Positions 1 through 6,196 are shown, counted from the stretch's first letter. The stretch: DNA of 7,192 nt from Ruminococcaceae bacterium UBA1417 (GCA_002305575.1 DBPP01000044.1:1-7192), one strand, 5' to 3'. Program-made: numbers and translations. Notes: generated by a model not told the origin, from the letters alone.

Positions 1-148
1 GCATCTAAGCGTGAAGCCGCCTCCGAGATTAGATATCCCATGGCGTAAGCCAGTAAGACCCCTTGTAGACTACAAGGTTGATAGGCTGCATGTGTAAGCA
101 CGGTAACGTGTTCAGCTTGGCAGTACTAATAGGTCGAGGGCTTGACCA
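1..148 (+). rRNA. rrl: 23S ribosomal RNA, 3' end (partial)
   Basis: This is the last ~148 nt of a large-subunit rRNA gene, cut off at its 5' side by the window edge. It is recognised from conserved domain VI sequence: GCATCTAAGCGTGAAGCC at the start, AAGGTTGATAGGCTG near 77-91, GTGTAAGCACGGTAACGTG near 92-110, and the near-invariant AGTACTAATAGGTCGAGGG (122-140) followed by CTTGACC. The self-complementary CCTTGTAG/CTACAAGG (61-77) forms a terminal helix of this domain. The mature 3' end is placed near 148 by analogy with other bacteria; the exact base cannot be fixed without the 5' end of the gene, which pairs with it. No 5S gene follows. Confidence 0.97.
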
Positions 149-240
149 TACTTCTTCTTGAAACTTCAAGATTGCGCGCACTTCTCCTTCTTATCCGCTT
201 CTCCCTTTATTCAGTTTTCAGGGTATTTGCCCTTCACATA

Positions 241-271
241 TAGCTTACGCAATCGCGTAAGCTATTTTTTT
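241..271 (+). terminator. Intrinsic terminator of the rRNA operon
   Basis: A perfect 10-bp stem (TAGCTTACGC at 241-250 with GCGTAAGCTA at 255-264) closes a 4-nt AATC loop and runs straight into seven T residues (265-271). It lies about 95 nt beyond the 23S 3' end and before the next promoter, so it most likely ends the rRNA transcript and insulates the downstream operon from heavy rRNA transcription. Confidence 0.93.
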
Positions 272-325
272 GTTTAAAACTTTGTTTGTCCTGTCGCGTC
301 GGCTTTGCGCGGCAGGGCGTTTTTG

Positions 326-354
326 TTGACAAAACCCCCGGGCGATGGTATGAT
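326..354 (+). promoter_or_regulatory. Sigma-70 type promoter with extended -10
   Basis: A perfect -35 box TTGACA (326-331) is separated by exactly 17 nt from the -10 box TATGAT (349-354, five of six consensus bases). TG at 346-347 forms an extended -10 (TGnTATGAT). Transcription would start near 361, giving a leader of only about 15 nt that is almost entirely the ribosome binding site of the gene at 376. It probably drives all three genes up to 1817. Confidence 0.85.
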
Positions 355-375
355 ACAGGCACAGCGGAGGGGCTT

Positions 376-684
376 ATGGTTCAGGTGGTATTTGCGGGCG
401 CATGGCCCGAGGAAAGTAAAGCGCGCGTTCTGCGCAATGTACAGGCGGTGTTGCGGGACGGCCTGCGGCTGGAGACGGACCCCGCACAGTATCGGTTGGA
501 AATGCAGGCGGCACATGCACGCGGCGTAGCGGTTTTGGTGCAGCTGTTTCCGGCGGGGAGCGGACGTGCGCGCCGTGCCGTTGCCGCGCAGCTTGTCCGT
601 GTGCTTGCCGGCACGGAGGCGCTGCCTGCGACGCAGATCTCCGTCTCATTGGATACACCGCAGCAGGAACGGGCGCCGGGCTGA
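376..684 (+). CDS. Small protein, possible tautomerase-like beta-alpha-beta repeat
   Basis: This is a 102-aa soluble protein of unknown function. The ATG at 376 is preferred over the upstream in-frame TTG (286) because it lies just after the promoter's predicted start site and behind a good ribosome binding site, CGGAGGGG (365-372). The protein reads as two similar halves. Each has a short hydrophobic strand (VQVVFAG at 2-8; VAVLVQLF at 51-58), then an Arg/Ala-rich helix (about 12-30 and 63-79), then a second strand (about 38-44 and 86-92). Two beta-alpha-beta units in about 100 residues recall the 4-oxalocrotonate tautomerase/MIF fold, and the second half (VLVQLF, helix, QISVSLDTPQQE) is the more suggestive. 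The catalytic N-terminal proline of active tautomerases is absent, because residue 2 is Val, so any such activity is doubtful. It is the first gene of the GNAT operon, ending 26 nt before the next start. The gene is well supported; the fold assignment is inference only. Confidence 0.75.
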   Translation: MVQVVFAGAWPEESKARVLRNVQAVLRDGLRLETDPAQYRLEMQAAHARGVAVLVQLFPAGSGRARRAVAAQLVRVLAGTEALPATQISVSLDTPQQERAPG

Positions 685-710
685 CCGGAGCCTGTGGGAG
701 GAAAGCCGGT

Positions 711-1235
711 ATGGTTTATTTTGAGAAAGACGGTCTTGTCATCCGCGACCTCTGTCCCGCGGATGTGACGCCGATTGTCACGCAGGAGCAGCTGCAGGGT
801 GTTCCGCATGTGCGGCGGGATTTGTACGAAATGCGTTTGCGCGATGCGGCGGCGGGCCGCTGTTTTGCGCTGTGCGCGGTGGTTGCGGGCCAGCCGGTCG
901 GCTGGGTTAACCTGTATTTTCGGGCCTACCCGCCTTACGACCAAACCAATTGGCCCGAAATCCTAGCTTTTGGTGTGTTGGCGAGTCACCGGCGCCGGGG
1001 TATCGGCACGGCGCTGCTGGACACGGTCGAACGGCTGGCCGCCGAGCGCAGCGATACGGTGTGCCTCGGCGTCGGGCTGCACAGCGGCTACGGCGCCGCG
1101 CAGCGCCTGTACGTTCAGCGCGGTTATATTCCGGACGGCACCGGCGTGTGGTATGCGGGACATGAATTGCAGCCGTACGCGCCGTGCGTCAACGACGACG
1201 ACCTGAATCTCTATCTGACGAAAAAACTGCGTTGA
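711..1235 (+). CDS. GNAT family N-acetyltransferase (first tandem copy)
   Basis: A 174-aa cytoplasmic protein of the GCN5-related acetyltransferase superfamily, which moves an acetyl group from acetyl-CoA to an amine; the substrate cannot be read from the sequence. Diagnostic features are the acetyl-CoA pyrophosphate-binding motif A, RRRGIGTALL (94-103), preceded by strand ILAFGVL (84-90), and motif B AAQRLYVQRGYIPDGTG (129-145), whose Tyr134 and neighbours form the usual arm near CoA. The N-terminal YFEKDGLVIRDLCPAD is the usual beta1/alpha1 entry. Length is typical for a single-domain GNAT. The ATG at 711 has a strong ribosome binding site, GGGAGGAA (696-703). It is the second gene of the operon and is closely related to the next one, sharing an unusual acidic C-terminal segment APCVNDDDL (157-165). 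Confidence 0.93.
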   Translation: MVYFEKDGLVIRDLCPADVTPIVTQEQLQGVPHVRRDLYEMRLRDAAAGRCFALCAVVAGQPVGWVNLYFRAYPPYDQTNWPEILAFGVLASHRRRGIGTALLDTVERLAAERSDTVCLGVGLHSGYGAAQRLYVQRGYIPDGTGVWYAGHELQPYAPCVNDDDLNLYLTKKLR

Positions 1236-1283
1236 TTTCGCGCGTGCGCCGGAGTGCGCATGTGCGGACCGCAGAGGAAAGGG

Positions 1284-1817
1284 ATGGTTGCGATCCTGTA
1301 TTTTGAAAATGACGCGCTCGCCATACGCGACCTGTGTTCCGCAGACGTCGCACCGATTGTCGCCGGGGAAATTGCACAGGGCTGGCTGGGCGCCTGTGCG
1401 GAAAAATACGAGATGCGTCTGCGCGACGCAGCCGCGGGCCGCTCCATCGCGTTGTGCGCTGCATGGTCCGGCGAGCCGGTCGGCTATGTCAACGTGTACT
1501 TTCAGGCCGGTGTGCCGTTTGATCGTACCGGCTGGCCGGAAATCGTCGATTTCGGCGTGCTGGAAATTTTTCGCCGGCGTGGCATTGGCACGGCGCTGCT
1601 GGACACAGCCGAACGGCTGGCCGGAGAGCGCAGCGATACGGTCTGCCTGGGCGTTGGGATGCACAGCGGCTACGGTTCCGCGCAGCGCATGTATGTCAAG
1701 CGCGGCTATGTGCCGGACGGCACCGGCGTGTGGTACCAAGATCAAAACCTCGCACCGTATGCGCCCTGCGTCAACGACGACGATTTGGTGCTCTGGCTGT
1801 CCAAACGGCTGCGGTGA
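1284..1817 (+). CDS. GNAT family N-acetyltransferase (second tandem copy)
   Basis: A 177-aa paralogue of the preceding gene, about 70% identical by hand alignment (120 of 172 aligned residues), clearly a tandem duplication. Motif A is FRRRGIGTALL (96-106); motif B includes AQRMYVKRGYVPDGTGVWY; the acidic APCVNDDDL tail is kept. Changes cluster in residues ~24-40 and ~63-84 (substrate-side loops of the fold), while the CoA-binding half is almost unchanged, suggesting the two copies may have different acceptors. The ATG at 1284 is chosen over in-frame GTG 1254 and ATG 1260. It has AGAGGAAAGGG (1273-1283) in front and gives an N-terminus matching the sister protein (MV..YFE). The 48-nt gap to the previous stop is consistent with co-transcription. 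Confidence 0.92.
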   Translation: MVAILYFENDALAIRDLCSADVAPIVAGEIAQGWLGACAEKYEMRLRDAAAGRSIALCAAWSGEPVGYVNVYFQAGVPFDRTGWPEIVDFGVLEIFRRRGIGTALLDTAERLAGERSDTVCLGVGMHSGYGSAQRMYVKRGYVPDGTGVWYQDQNLAPYAPCVNDDDLVLWLSKRLR

Positions 1818-1842
1818 CCGCCCGGTATGGTGGCGCTATAAG
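1814..1842 (+). promoter_or_regulatory. Candidate promoter for the lipoprotein-MBOAT-DHHW operon
   Basis: GTGACC (1814-1819, four of six -35 consensus bases) stands 17 nt before TATAAG (1837-1842, five of six -10 bases). It overlaps the stop codon of the second GNAT gene. If used, the leader would be ~90 nt and would contain the hairpin at 1869-1883. Other A/T-rich -10 candidates (TATAGA at 1888, TATAAA at 1896) lack a credible -35 at proper distance. Low confidence. Confidence 0.3.
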
Positions 1843-1862
1843 GAAGCATACTAACCTTGTGG

Positions 1863-1887
1863 AAAATGGCCGGGCATTCCGGCTTTC
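1863..1887 (+). terminator. Possible weak terminator after the GNAT operon
   Basis: An inverted repeat GCCGG (1869-1873) / CCGGC (1879-1883) with loop GCATT is flanked by AAAA upstream and TTTC downstream. The stem is short and the T run only three bases, so it would be at best partial. It lies 50 nt past the second GNAT stop and before the lipoprotein gene. Confidence 0.35.
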
Positions 1888-1936
1888 TATAGAAATATAA
1901 ACCAAAAAATTATTTTGATTCAACAGGAGGATTTTT

Positions 1937-2521
1937 ATGAAAAAGTGGATGGCGATTCTTTTGGCGGTACTTTTGACACTCGGCATGACGGCCTGCGCTG
2001 GCACGACCGACGGTGGTACTTCGTCGCAGGCATTGGAGGCCCCTTCAATCGAAAGCGCCGTGGAGCTCCTCACAACCGTGTGGAATACGTACGGCGAAGA
2101 TGAAAAATTCCCGGCGATCGGCGGTGACATGTCGGAGGAAAACCTGACTGAAAATGCCCCGGGCACGTTTGACGTCGCGGACACGACGGCGCTCGATACC
2201 ACGCTTGCGCTGCCGGCCAGCGCAGCCGAAAAAATCGACGATGCGGCGTCGCTTGTGCACATGATGAACGCCAACAACTTTACCTGTGGCGCCTTTCACG
2301 TGAAGGACGCGGTCGATGTGGGCCGCGTTGCCACGGACATTCAGGACAATGTGCTTACACGGCAGTGGATCTGCGGTTTCCCGAATAAGCTTGTCGTCAT
2401 GCGGGTCGGCAACTACGTCGTCTCCTTCTTCGGCTCTACGGAGATTGTCGACACGTTCCGCGACAAGCTGACGGCCGCGTATCCCACGGCGATGGTGGAC
2501 TGCGAAACCGATATCGCCTGA
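1937..2521 (+). CDS. Secreted lipoprotein, possibly DUF4358-like
   Basis: A 194-aa predicted lipoprotein. The N-terminus MKKWMAILLAVLLTLGMTAC is a signal peptide with Lys2-Lys3, a hydrophobic core (4-16) and a lipobox MTAC, giving lipidation at Cys20 and an extracytoplasmic protein tethered to the membrane. A Gly/Thr/Ser linker (21-33) follows. The globular part contains a helix-forming segment (36-51), GGDMSEENL (62-70), a region around MMNANNFTCGAFHVKDAVDV (109-128), WICGF (144-148) and a final strand-helix unit (LVVMRVGNYVVSFFGS, 152-167, then VDTFRDKL). This layout (an alanine- and aspartate-rich half followed by a 'VxxGNYVxxxx' strand) resembles Firmicute DUF4358 lipoproteins, a tentative match. 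Translation starts behind a consensus AGGAGG (1925-1930). Only 26 nt separate it from the MBOAT gene, so it is probably an accessory of the acetylation module; its precise role is unknown. Confidence 0.88.
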   Translation: MKKWMAILLAVLLTLGMTACAGTTDGGTSSQALEAPSIESAVELLTTVWNTYGEDEKFPAIGGDMSEENLTENAPGTFDVADTTALDTTLALPASAAEKIDDAASLVHMMNANNFTCGAFHVKDAVDVGRVATDIQDNVLTRQWICGFPNKLVVMRVGNYVVSFFGSTEIVDTFRDKLTAAYPTAMVDCETDIA

Positions 2522-2547
2522 TCGGACGGCACGGGAGCGTATCCAGT

Positions 2548-3948
2548 ATGCTGTTTTCAAGCATTCCGTTTCTCTATTATTTTCTGCCTTGCGTGGTTCT
2601 GCTCTATTTTATCGTGCCGAAGCGCGCGAAAAATACTGTGTTGCTGCTTTCCAGCCTGTTCTTTTACGGTTGGGGCGAGCCGCGGTACCTGTTGTTTATG
2701 CTGGTCTCGATTGCGCAGGGCTACGGCTTCGGCCTGCTCATTGAAAAATATCGCGCGAAGAAGCGGTCAAAGTGGTTTTTGACCGCTTCTGTGCTGTTCA
2801 GCCTTGGCTTGCTGGGCTACTGCAAATACGCGGATTTCTTCGTGGAAAACTTCAACGCGCTGACGGGGCTTTCGGTCCCGCTGCTCGGTATTGCACTGCC
2901 CATCGGCATCAGCTTTTACACGTTCCAGATTTTGAGCTATACGGTGGACGTATACCGCGGTACGGTACCCGCGCAGCGGAATATCATCCGGCTTGCGCTC
3001 TACATTGCGATGTTCCCGCAGCTGATCGCCGGGCCGATCGTCCGCTATGCGGACATCGAATCGCAGCTGGGGGACCGCACGCACACGCTCGAGGGCGCGG
3101 CGTATGGTGTACGGCGGTTTGTCCTCGGCCTTTCCAAAAAGGTGCTGCTCGCAAACGTGCTTGGTGCGCTCGTCGAAGCGTTTAAGGCGACGGAATCGCC
3201 GTCCGTGCTCTACGTCTGGCTGTACGCTGCGGCGTACACGCTGCAGGTGTACTTTGATTTCTCGGGCTACAGCGATATGGCGATCGGCCTCGGGCGGATC
3301 TTTGGCTTCCGGTTTTCGGAAAACTTCGATCACCCGTATGTGTCGCGCAGCATCACGGAATTCTGGCGGCGGTGGCACATTTCGCTCGGCACGTGGTTCC
3401 GCGATTACCTGTATATCCCGCTCGGCGGCAACCGCGTCGGCCGTGCCCGGTGGCTGCGGAATATTCTGATTGTCTGGATGGCAACCGGCCTGTGGCACGG
3501 TGCAGCGTGGACATTCGTGTTTTGGGGGCTGTGGTTCGCGGCGTTGCTGATGCTCGAAAAGCTCTGGTTGCTGCCGCGGCTGGAAAAATACCGGCCGCTC
3601 GGCCACGTGTACACGCTGTTTTTCGTGCTGCTCGGCTTTGTGCTCTTCGACGCTTCAAGCTTGTCCGGCGCGGGCGCGACGATCGCCGCACTGTTCGGCG
3701 GCGCGGGACTGCCGGCTGTGACGGCCGAGAGCCTCTATATGCTGCGCAGCTATTGCGTCGTGCTGGCGGTTTCCGCCGTGGCGGCGACCACGCTGCCGCA
3801 GCATCTGGCCCGAATGGCAGAACGACGCCCGCCTCTGCGGACTGCGCTGCGCGTGGCGGAGCCGGCCGCGCTGCTGGTGCTGCTCGCCGTGTGCACAGCG
3901 TTTCTGATTGACGGTTCGTTCAACCCGTTCCTGTATTTTCGGTTTTGA
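2548..3948 (+). CDS. MBOAT family membrane O-acyltransferase (AlgI/PatA-like)
   Basis: A 466-aa polytopic membrane protein, typical in length for the AlgI/PatA/DltB group of membrane-bound O-acyltransferases. These proteins pass acyl groups from a cytoplasmic donor across the membrane for transfer to extracellular glycans or teichoic acids. Hydrophobic helices occur throughout (e.g. 7-24, 30-40, 47-64, 78-92, 109-130, 355-370, 402-415, 437-454). Family signatures are plain: FPQLIAGPIVRY (156-167), FDFSGYSDMAIGLGRIFGF (236-254), EFWRRWHISLGTWFRDYLY (271-289), IPLGGNR (290-296) and TGLWHGAAW (313-321). His317 is the expected catalytic histidine and His277 the second conserved one. The C-terminal FNPFLYFRF is also characteristic. 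The ATG at 2548 follows GGGAG (2533-2537), 10 nt away. It sits between its lipoprotein and DHHW partners. AlgI/PatA-like acetylation is favoured over D-alanylation (DltB) because the next gene is DHHW/AlgJ-like and no dltA/dltC is near. Confidence 0.96.
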   Translation: MLFSSIPFLYYFLPCVVLLYFIVPKRAKNTVLLLSSLFFYGWGEPRYLLFMLVSIAQGYGFGLLIEKYRAKKRSKWFLTASVLFSLGLLGYCKYADFFVENFNALTGLSVPLLGIALPIGISFYTFQILSYTVDVYRGTVPAQRNIIRLALYIAMFPQLIAGPIVRYADIESQLGDRTHTLEGAAYGVRRFVLGLSKKVLLANVLGALVEAFKATESPSVLYVWLYAAAYTLQVYFDFSGYSDMAIGLGRIFGFRFSENFDHPYVSRSITEFWRRWHISLGTWFRDYLYIPLGGNRVGRARWLRNILIVWMATGLWHGAAWTFVFWGLWFAALLMLEKLWLLPRLEKYRPLGHVYTLFFVLLGFVLFDASSLSGAGATIAALFGGAGLPAVTAESLYMLRSYCVVLAVSAVAATTLPQHLARMAERRPPLRTALRVAEPAALLVLLAVCTAFLIDGSFNPFLYFRF

Positions 3949-3960
3949 GGAGGGCGTACC

Positions 3961-5064
3961 ATGGCGGATAAAATTAAAAATTCGGCGGTTGTCGCCCTCG
4001 CGGCGCTTTTCATCGGCGGCTTTGCGCTGTGGAGCCTTTTGCAGCCTGACGCGGCGGAGTCCGTCGCCGAGCGGCGGCCGCTCGCCCAGCTGCCCGAACT
4101 CAGCGCGGAAAGCGTCCTTTCCGGTGCGTTCATGACGGATTTTGAGCGCTACACGCTCGACCAGTTCCCGCTGCGCGACGCCTTTCGCACGGTGAAAGCG
4201 TGTACGGCGCTGTATGCGATGGGTCAGAAGGACAACAACGGCCTGTATGTCGTGGACGGCTACGTTTCGAAGCTCGACTACCCGCTCGACACGGCGTCGG
4301 TCGATTATGCGGCGAGCCGGCTTCAATTTGTCTACGACCGCTATCTTGCGGGGCGGGATATGGACGTATACCTGGCGGTGATTCCAGACAAAAACGCGTT
4401 TATGGCGGCCGAAAACGGCTATCCGGCGTTTGATTATGACGAACTTTGCGACCGCGTGCGCAGCGAGACTGCATTTGCCCGGTTCATCGATATTGCGCCG
4501 GACCTCGAGCTTGCGGATTATTACCGCACGGACACGCACTGGCGGCAGGAAAGCATCACCGACGTTGCGGCGCACCTGCTCGCGGCCATGGGCGCCGAAG
4601 CGGATGCGCCGGATTACACGGTGCGGGAAGCGGACGCCCCGTTTTACGGCACGTATGCCGGGCAGTCGGCGCTGCCGCTTGCGCCGGACGCGCTGCGCTA
4701 TCTCGAGAGCGACACGCTCGCGCGCTGCACGGTCTACGACTACGAAACCGCGCGCGAAATCCCGGTCTACGCGCTTGAGCAGGCCGCGGGAAAGGACCCG
4801 TATGCGCTGTTTCTCTCGGGCTCGAAATCGTTGCTGACCATCCAAAATCCTGACGCCGAAACGGACCGCCGGCTCATTCTGTTCCGCGATTCGTTCGGCA
4901 GCAGCCTCGCGCCGCTGCTTGTGGCGGGCTACAAGGAAATCACGCTCGTCGATATCCGGTATATCGCCCCGGCGATCCTCGACCGGTTTCTTTCGTTTGA
5001 GGATCAGGATGTTCTGTTCCTGTACAGCGCGTCCATTCTCAACAACAGCGAGACAATGAAATAA
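3961..5064 (+). CDS. DHHW/AlgJ-like membrane-anchored O-acetyltransferase
   Basis: A 367-aa protein with a short cytoplasmic N-terminus, one hydrophobic anchor (about 8-28, VVALAALFIGGFALWSLL) and an extracytoplasmic catalytic domain. It resembles the DHHW family and the AlgJ/AlgX/PatB group of SGNH-fold acetyltransferases that act with MBOAT proteins. Visible family traits are the ~FxTDFERYTLDQFPLRDAFR segment (58-76), VYLAVIPDKNAF (136-147), the acid-histidine motif DTHW (191-194) and the nucleophile motif FRDSFGSS (308-315). Asp191, His193 and Ser311 are the predicted catalytic triad. The C-terminal YSASILNNS (355-363) is also family-like. The start at 3961 has GAGGAGGG (3947-3954), which overlaps the MBOAT stop codon and implies translational coupling. 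The likely reaction is transfer of acetyl from the MBOAT partner to an envelope or secreted polysaccharide; the target glycan is not identifiable here. Confidence 0.92.
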   Translation: MADKIKNSAVVALAALFIGGFALWSLLQPDAAESVAERRPLAQLPELSAESVLSGAFMTDFERYTLDQFPLRDAFRTVKACTALYAMGQKDNNGLYVVDGYVSKLDYPLDTASVDYAASRLQFVYDRYLAGRDMDVYLAVIPDKNAFMAAENGYPAFDYDELCDRVRSETAFARFIDIAPDLELADYYRTDTHWRQESITDVAAHLLAAMGAEADAPDYTVREADAPFYGTYAGQSALPLAPDALRYLESDTLARCTVYDYETAREIPVYALEQAAGKDPYALFLSGSKSLLTIQNPDAETDRRLILFRDSFGSSLAPLLVAGYKEITLVDIRYIAPAILDRFLSFEDQDVLFLYSASILNNSETMK

Positions 5065-5115
5065 AAAACGGGTTCTCTTCGCGGAGCCGGGCTCCAAAAA
5101 GAGAATCCGTTTTTT
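5063..5115. terminator. Bidirectional intrinsic terminator between convergent genes
   Basis: A long inverted repeat pairs 5063-5079 (AAAAAACGGGTTCTCTT) with 5099-5115 (AAGAGAATCCGTTTTTT). There is one G-T wobble (72/106), and an inner hairpin GGAGC (5083-5087) / GCTCC (5091-5095) sits at the tip. Six A residues on the left and six T on the right give a U tract to transcripts from both directions. It overlaps the DHHW stop codon and lies 22 nt beyond the end of the convergent aldo/keto reductase, so it can serve both. Confidence 0.92.
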
Positions 5116-5137
5116 ACATAGGTACAGGATGCGCCGG

Positions 5138-6130
5138 TCAGGCCAGCGCGATCGCGTCGATTTCGCGCAGCTCCTCATCGGTGAAGCGCGTGTTTTGCAC
5201 GGCCTTGATGTTGTCCAGAATCTGGCTGGGCTTCGAGGCGCCGATCAGGACGCTCGTCACGATGCCGTCGCGGAGGATCCAGCTCAGCGCCATTTCCGCG
5301 AGCGTCTGGCCGCGTTTGGCGGCGAGCGCATCGAGGCGGCGGATCTGCGAAAGGCGTTCCTCGGTCAGCGACGATTCGTTCAGGAAACGGCCGTCTTTCT
5401 TCACGCGGCTGTCTGCCGGAATGCCGTTGAGGTAGCGGTTTGTGAGCATGCCCTGCGCGAGCGGGCTGAAGGCGATGATGCCCTTTTTCAGCCGGGCGGA
5501 GATTTCCTTCAGGCCGTTGTTTTCGATCGTGCGGTTGAAGATCGAATAGGAATTTTGGTTGATGATGAAGGGGCAGTGAAGCGATTCGAGAATGGCGGCC
5601 GCCTTTTCGAGTGTTTCGCCGTCGTAGTTCGAAAGGCCCACGTACAGCGCCTTGCCGCTCGTCACGGCCTGGGCCAGCGCGCCCATCGTCTCCTCAAGCG
5701 GCGTGTTCGGGTCCATGCGGTGGTGATAGAAGATGTCCACATAGTCGAGCCCGAGGCGCGTAAGGCTCTGGTCGAGGCTGGCGAGCAGGTACTTGCGGCT
5801 GCCCCAGTCGCCGTAAGGCCCCGGCCACATGTCATAGCCGGCCTTGGTGCTGATGATCAGCTCGTCGCGGTAGCCGCGGAAATGCTCGCGCAGGATGCGG
5901 CCGAGGTTCGATTCGGCGCTGCCCGGCGCGGGACCGTAGTTGTTTGCGAGGTCAAAGTGCGTGATGCCGTTGTCAAAAGCCGTGAAGCAAAGCTGCTTCA
6001 TGGTTTCGTTGCAGGCCGTGTCGCCGAAGTTGTGCCAGAAGCCCAGCGAAACGGCGGGCAACAGAAGGCCGCTGTTTCCGCAGCGGTTGTAGACCATAGT
6101 CTCATAGCGGTCTGCCTGTGCTTGATACAT
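5138..6130 (-). CDS. gpr: Aldo/keto reductase, YghZ/Gpr-like (L-glyceraldehyde 3-phosphate reductase family)
   Basis: A 330-aa cytoplasmic NADPH-dependent aldo/keto reductase, a TIM-barrel enzyme that reduces aldehydes to alcohols. It closely matches E. coli YghZ (Gpr, AKR14A), which reduces L-glyceraldehyde 3-phosphate and methylglyoxal. Shared stretches are RYETMVYNRCGNSGLLLPA (8-26), GITHFDLANNYGPAPGSAE (55-73), ELIISTKAGYDMWPGPYG (90-107), SRKYLLASLDQSL (111-123), FSPLAQGMLT (221-230) and VTSVLIGAS (291-299). The catalytic tetrad is complete: Asp60, Tyr65, Lys96 and His137. Cofactor-binding segments near SVLIGASKPSQILDN (293-307) are intact. The ATG at 6130 is preceded on the minus strand by GGGAGGAA (6137-6144). 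It is divergent from a MerR regulator, with a MerR-type promoter between them, pointing to induction by a reactive aldehyde or electrophile. The enzyme family is firm; the physiological substrate is inferred from E. coli. Confidence 0.95.
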   Translation of the reverse strand: MYQAQADRYETMVYNRCGNSGLLLPAVSLGFWHNFGDTACNETMKQLCFTAFDNGITHFDLANNYGPAPGSAESNLGRILREHFRGYRDELIISTKAGYDMWPGPYGDWGSRKYLLASLDQSLTRLGLDYVDIFYHHRMDPNTPLEETMGALAQAVTSGKALYVGLSNYDGETLEKAAAILESLHCPFIINQNSYSIFNRTIENNGLKEISARLKKGIIAFSPLAQGMLTNRYLNGIPADSRVKKDGRFLNESSLTEERLSQIRRLDALAAKRGQTLAEMALSWILRDGIVTSVLIGASKPSQILDNIKAVQNTRFTDEELREIDAIALA

Positions 6131-6165
6131 GGGTGATTCCTCCCGTCAATAGATTCCATGGATAC

Positions 6166-6196
6166 AGTATACGACCTCAAGTGCACTTGAGGTCAA
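6166..6196 (-). promoter_or_regulatory. MerR-type promoter of the aldo/keto reductase (19-bp spacer)
   Basis: Read on the minus strand, -35 TTGACC (6191-6196) and -10 TATACT (6166-6171) are separated by 19 nt (6172-6190) rather than the usual 17. Overlong 19-20 bp spacers are the hallmark of promoters activated by MerR-family proteins, which untwist the operator to realign the two boxes. Transcription would start near 6159, leaving a leader of about 28 nt that contains the ribosome binding site. Confidence 0.85.
6173..6194. promoter_or_regulatory. MerR-family operator, perfect 22-bp palindrome
   Basis: GACCTCAAGTG (6173-6183) is followed directly by its exact reverse complement (6184-6194). 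The palindrome fills the spacer of the reductase promoter and overlaps its -35 box, exactly where MerR-family dimers bind. On the plus strand its right arm holds TTGAGG (6187-6192), which could act as a -35 for the regulator gene with a loose -10 near TTTATT (6212-6217); one operator may therefore govern both directions. Confidence 0.9.

Noticed and set aside
286..375. Upstream TTG start extending the 102-aa protein by 30 residues
   Set aside because: It begins upstream of the strong promoter at 326-354 and would not be present on that transcript; the ATG at 376 has a proper ribosome binding site.
963..1745. 260-codon minus-strand open frame with an internal repeat
   Set aside because: Its repeated segments simply mirror the tandem GNAT genes on the plus strand; it has no independent family features.
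2548..5064. Possible D-alanylation (dltB/dltD) locus
   Set aside because: The MBOAT signatures are shared with DltB, but dltA and dltC are absent and the partner has the DTHW and DSFGSS motifs of DHHW/AlgJ-like enzymes.
3655..5178. 507-codon open frame on the minus strand opposite the MBOAT and DHHW genes
   Set aside because: It is antisense to two clearly recognised genes, is very rich in Arg, and has no recognisable motif; long antisense frames are expected opposite GC-rich genes.
5129..6136. 335-codon plus-strand open frame opposite the aldo/keto reductase
   Set aside because: The minus-strand reading is an unmistakable reductase with its own ribosome binding site and promoter; the plus reading is a shadow.
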